Shown here piece by piece: positions 59,359 through 64,000 of a stretch of 64,000 bases of DNA. Both the position numbers and the translations under genes were made by a program. The stretch spans positions 254,828,989 to 254,892,988 of the forward strand of contig NC_057804.1 in NCBI RefSeq assembly GCF_018294505.1, written 5' to 3'. The notes under the pieces are model-generated. The model was not told where the DNA came from, made no database searches, and saw nothing but the letters and a program-made list of their open reading frames with translations. Each line of letters starts with the position of its first letter. The first letter of the stretch is position 1. The stretch is from Triticum aestivum (Eukaryota; Streptophyta; Magnoliopsida; Poales; Poaceae).

Positions 59359-62300
59359 TGTCACGCCCAATATGTGACCATATCCTAAAGGAACTCGAAG
59401 GTCCCACCAAGGATAGAAGCGCATATTGGAGACGCTTTTGCAAGGTGGATATCAATACATCATACCATTACATAATAGTTGGGGATACATACAAGAGTCA
59501 TACAATGCCACACGAATACAACAACATCATACACAAGAGCATCATCCGACTATGGATGAAACACAAACAAAAACTCAAACGACATCCACCCTGCTAGCCC
59601 AGGCTGCCGACCCGGAACCTATCCCCTGATCGAAGAAGAAGCAGAAGAAGAACTACAAAACATGCAAACATCACTCTTGCGTCATGATCATCGCATAACC
59701 TATACCTGCAACTGTTGTTGTAGTAATCTGTGAGCCACGAGGACTCAGCAATCCCATTACCATGGGTATCAAGACTAGCAAAGCTTAATGGGTATGGAAA
59801 AGGATAAGCGGTGAGATTGCAACAGCGACTAAGCCTATATGGTGGCTAACATGCGCAAATAAGAGCGAGAAGAGAGCAAATGGAACGGTCGAGAAGCTAA
59901 AAGTGATCAAGAAGTGATCCTGAAACTACTTACGTTCATACATAACCCAAAAACCATGTTCACTTCCCAGACTCCGCCGAAAAGAGACCATCACGGCTAC
60001 TCACGTGGTTGATGCGTTTTAATTCGAATCTTGTGTCAAGTTCTCTACAATCGGATATTAACAAATTCCCATCTGCCACATAACCGCGGGCACGACTCTC
60101 GAAAGTTTATACCCTGCAGGGGTGTCCCAACTTAGCCCATCACAAGCTCGCACGGTCAATGAAGGATATTCCTTCTCCCAGGAAGACCCGATCAGTCTCG
60201 GAATCCCGGTTACAAGACATTTCAACAATGGTAAAACAAGACCAGCAAAGCTGCCCGATGTGCCGACAAATCCCGATAGGAGTCGCACGTACCTTGTTCT
60301 CAAGGCACACCGGATGAACACTACGTACAGCTAAAACCAATCCTCAAGTTTCCTCGAGGTGGCACTGCAAGTGGCTCTAGTTCGGACCAACACTCAAAGG
60401 AGCACTGGCCCGGGGGGATTAATAAAGATGAACCTCGGGCTCTGAAAACCCAAGGGAAAAAGGCTTAGGTTGGAAAATGGTAAAAGCAAGGTTGGGCCTT
60501 GCTGGAGGAGTTTTATTCAAAGCGAACTGTCAAGGGGGTCCCATAAATCACCCAACCGCGTAAGAACGCAAAATCAAGGAACATAACACCGGTATGACGG
60601 AAACTAGGGCAGCAAGAGTGGAACAAAACACGAGGCATAAGGCCGAGCCTTCCACCCTTTACCAAGTATATAGATGTATTAATTAAATAAGAGATATTGT
60701 GATATCACAACATAATCCTGTCCATCATGGAGCAATATTTGACTTCACCTGCAACTAACAACACTATAAGAGGGGCTGAGCAAAGCGGTAACATAGCCAA
60801 GCAATGGTTTGCTAGGAAGGGTGAAAAGGTTAGAGGCTGACATGGCAATTTGGGAGGCTTGGTATAAAAGTGATAGGTAGCGCAGCATAGCGATAGAACG
60901 AAGCAACTAGCGTAGCAATGATAGTTGTGAGATCCAGGGTAACGGTCATCTTGCCTGAAATCCCGCTAGGAAGAAGAATGAGTCCATGCAGAAGATGAGG
61001 CCACGAAGACGAACCAAGCATAGACGAACGAATCCTCACGATCGCAACGAAACAGGAACTAATGAGAAGGAGCACAACCGGAAAGAAGCAAACAACAAGG
61101 TAAACACACAACACATAGACATGGCATGATGCGCAACCAAGTATGATGCATGACAAAGGCTACATGAAGCTACTCATGGCAAGAGATGATGCATACAAGA
61201 GCAACATATCAAAGCAAGTTTAAATGAGGCTGAAACAGCATATAACAAATCCGGTAAGTCCTGATATGCAAATTTCGAAATTGGGCCAGATCTGAATAAA
61301 CCTTATGTTCAAGTTGTTAAACGGCAAGTTAAGATGCACCAAGGTGATCTACACGAAATTCAAGTCAAGTTACATATAAAGTTCATTTAGTTCGGAGCTA
61401 CGGCCTAGAAGATATGAGCAAAACAAGTTAAACATGGCATTGATGCAAAAATGCATTCAAACATCAAGCAAACACTCTCAAAACATGGATGCAACATGAT
61501 AAGATGAAACTACATGCAAATCTAAGCAAGTTTCATCTGGAGCACACTCAAAACGGAGCAACGGTTCAACACATACACATGAATCAAGTTTAAAGGACAA
61601 GCTGTCCAAAACAGCAACTAGGCATCTAGCAAGCATCAAAACAATATGCTACAGCACCTCAACATGAAAGAAAAAGGCATGGACATGATGTATAGGTGAA
61701 GAATAACAAAACATGAACACTGAGCTATCTCCAGAAATCACTAGAACATGCTCAAAAGGACATGGCAAGATTGCAAATAATAACAGTTTCACAGACTTGG
61801 CAGAAATCACTGGACATCACAGAAATAACATCAGGTTGCAATGTTTAGAGTTATAAAATAACATGCTACAGGAACTTATGATGGCAAACAAAGGAATAGC
61901 ATGCTAGGACTAAAAGCAATTAACAAAAACCTCTTACTGAACGTATTCCAAAGATCAACAGAAAAGATGGTAGCATCCATGCAAACATGCCAAATGATAT
62001 AACAGATTCAGAATAACAGTACATGGCAGGAACAACGATAAGTAGGCATATTGGTGAGCTTGTACCACTCTCCACAGAGCATTTCGTGGCATGTGAAGTC
62101 AACCAACAGTAATATGACACAATTCTGAAGCTACACATGGCAAGAGCAAGTTCATAGGGTGCATGGATAACTAGCAAAACACATGGCAAACCTGAACTTA
62201 ATGTTAACAGGCTGACAGCAACATTATTTAGCAATTTTGGAGCATGATTATGACAAGCTAAAGCAGGCTACAAATGAAACCAATGGCATGAATGGATAGA

Positions 62301-63935
62301 GCATGACATGTATAACAAAACATCCTTAGTGAATATCTCCAGATTATGCATAGAATGATTTGTAGCAGCAGGTTTACATAGCATCATGATATAACAGATT
62401 CAGCCTAGCAAAACAGTAACAGTAATTACCCTACTTCAAAAGCTTGATGCACTCACCACAAGGCACACAAAAATACATGGATTGCACCATTGTAAATATG
62501 TCATGAATATGCTCCTAAAACATGTAGACATCATGCTCAAAGGATGCACACATCAAATGCAACGAAAATGACAAAACAGCAAGTTATAACAGTCTTAGCA
62601 GGTTAACATCATATAGCACTCTTGCTACGATGATTAGGGCACCAAGATGGACTCAAACAAGCATGCCACTATGTAATGAAATGAATAGCATCTCCCAGTG
62701 AACATTTTGACATATTACACGCACAAAACATAGTAGCACACAGGAAGTTATGGCATGACAAACATGGAACCAGAATATACAAATTAAGGGACTTGGAGAA
62801 AATCACCTCCGCGAAAAGTCAACGCAGGACGAGGACGAGCGGGACGGAGGGATCCAGGGAGGCTCGGGGCATGTTTGGTTGCAGGGATGGGTGGATCTCA
62901 TCCACCTTCATGGATCTGGCCTGAGAAGAGCTCCGTCGAGCTCTCCCGCGAGGGGGAGGCCGCCGAGGGGCGCCGGCGAGGTGGTGGCGCAGGGAGGCGC
63001 GGGGGCCGGTGGCAGGGACGGGAGGCGCGAGGAGGCGGGCAGCGCGAGGAGGCGATGACGGCGGGCGACGACCATAGCGGAGGGGTCGCGAGGCGGCGGA
63101 GCTCCGGCGGCGGGACGCGGGATCCGGCGGCAGGGCACGGGATCCGCGGTCGGCAGCAGGGCGGCTCCAAGGCGAGGCGGCAACCGGAGCGGAGAGGTGT
63201 GGGCGGCGCGCGGACCCGAGGAGGCAGGGCAGCGAACCGGGCCGGGGGGCGGATCTGGGCCTCGGTGGGCCTGGCGGCGGGGCGTGGAGGAGAGAGGCGG
63301 CGGGGGACACATGGCGGCGCGCCACTGGCTGCGGGCGGTGGCGGAGACTCATCCAGTGGGATCCGGACGTGTCCGGTGGCGGACTGGAGCGGGGTTAGGA
63401 TTTTGTCTGCGATTTGGAAAGGGGGTGCACATATTTATAGGTAGAGGGATCTAGGAGTGTCCAAATGGGGTGCGGTTTTCGCCCACACGATCGTGATCAA
63501 ACGGCGGAGAGCATGGAGGGGGCTTAGATGGGCTAGGTGGGCTGTGTGAAGAGGTTCTAGGCTGCAAAGAGAGGGGGTTTCGGTTAACACGGTTAAGCAT
63601 TGGGGCATCAAAGGACCTCCAAATGGAACAAAAATTGACGGGCGGTCTACCGGTGATATACCAAGGCCACTCGGCAAATGTCGGCCCATTCCGAGAATGT
63701 TTTTTCTCCCACTCACGAAACAAGGTCTGAGAGGGGCGACGGTCATGTGCGAGTGTGCTTGGGCACAGAACGGACAACGGAGAGAACCGGGGGAACCCGA
63801 AAGGATGCAAGTTTTGAAAAACATGCACATGAAATGCGGGTGATGACATGGCAAAATGCAACACGCAAGCAAATGACATGGCAACAACGACGAATAGCTG
63901 GAAGACACCTGGCGCATCGGATCCGGGGTGTTACA
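59359..63935 (-). mobile_element. 5' LTR of element BC
   Basis: On the minus strand it begins TGTAACACCCCGG (63935) and ends GGGCGTGACA (59359). It is 45 bp longer than the 3' LTR, partly through extra sequence in the GC-rich leader near 62950-63030. By eye the ~205 bp at the primer-site end differ at about ten positions from the sister LTR. Confidence 0.93.
63431..63440 (-). promoter_or_regulatory. TATA box in the 5' LTR of BC
   Basis: ctataaatat on the minus strand; the predicted transcript start lies about 30 bp downstream, at the border of the GC-rich leader. Confidence 0.7.
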
Positions 63936-63940
63936 ACTAT
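63936..63940. repeat. Right target-site duplication of element BC (actat)
   Basis: Matches 34338-34342. Confidence 0.95.
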
Positions 63941-64000
63941 ACCTCGGCTTTTCAGATGATCATCAAACTCCTGGATCATGTACTCACCTCCATGATCTCA
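63941..64000 (-). pseudogene. pol: Copia integrase core, continuation of the element at 31459
   Basis: On the minus strand it reads DHGGEYMIQEFDDHLKSRG, including the second catalytic Asp of the Copia integrase core. The frame continues across the removed BC element into the PQLTPSGTPQRNGV stretch near 34337. The 5' half of the Copia element lies beyond the window end. Confidence 0.9.

Larger units (their letters stand above)
34343..63935 (-). mobile_element. Complete Sukkula-like LARD element BC with two nested insertions
   Basis: Two direct LTRs of 4532 and 4577 bp bound the element, flanked by actat. On the minus strand the primer site (tggtatcagagcc, tRNA-Met type) adjoins the 5' LTR, and the polypurine tract agtggaggagagt adjoins the 3' LTR. 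After removing the two nested elements and their extra target copies, the internal domain is only about 2.4 kb and has no coding capacity. Very long LTRs with a non-coding interior define LARDs. The LTR end matches my memory of the barley Sukkula LTR terminus closely, so I assign it there with caution. Movement would need proteins from an autonomous relative. Confidence 0.9.

Overview
The window looks like intergenic, transposon-dominated chromosomal DNA from a Triticeae grass (wheat, barley or a close relative). The grounds are Stowaway ends reading 'ctccctccgtcc', a Copia LTR end of the Angela/WIS/BARE type, large LARD-like LTRs resembling Sukkula, and an Athila-lineage element with a tRNA-Asp primer site. 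I see no intact conventional host gene, no rRNA, no tRNA and no prokaryotic feature. There are two assembly gaps (480-1297 and 2689-2947). Family names are from memory and are hedged. Element boundaries rest on LTR ends, PBS, PPT and target-site duplications (TSDs) that can be read directly.

Left part (1-16.15 kb). 1-2576 is an LTR-type sequence running in from outside, followed by a microsatellite cluster around a gap. 3.1-9.4 kb is low-copy intergenic DNA with several MITEs (4.09, 5.07, 6.01, 8.63, 10.39 kb) and one broken two-exon gene of unknown function on the minus strand (6260-7127). 9.49-13.7 kb looks like a degenerate or non-coding transcription unit: a TATA box, a C/T-rich leader, a splice-like donor, and five clear plus two weaker copies of a ~22 bp motif that can be read as ILVELHK. 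13.7-16.15 kb is a triplicated repeat with a LINE-like poly(A) tail inserted.

Right part (16.15-64 kb) is one stack of nested LTR retrotransposons. A 5'-truncated Tat-lineage Gypsy element (16155-25843) has a broken pol on the plus strand, a separate five-exon antisense gene on the minus strand, and one 3' LTR. It abuts the truncated LTR of a LARD-like element 'A' (25844-31458, minus strand). A Copia element (31459 to beyond 64000, minus strand) sits in the internal part of A. A complete Sukkula-like LARD 'BC' (34343-63935, minus strand, TSD actat) splits the Copia integrase. Two complete Athila-type elements sit in the short internal domain of BC: a non-autonomous one (39419-47277, minus strand, TSD agacg) and a nearly intact coding one (49130-59322, plus strand, TSD gggct). 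The hierarchy is therefore A > Copia > BC > two Athila elements, with Tat inserted separately into A.

How the parts fit. The coding Athila element carries a 1536-codon gag-protease-RT-RNase H-integrase frame and shares its tRNA-Asp primer site and most of its 3' untranslated region with the non-coding Athila element. It is a plausible example of the autonomous partner that moved the non-coding one. LTR differences counted by eye (about 2-3% in the inner two elements, about 5% in BC) agree with the nesting order.
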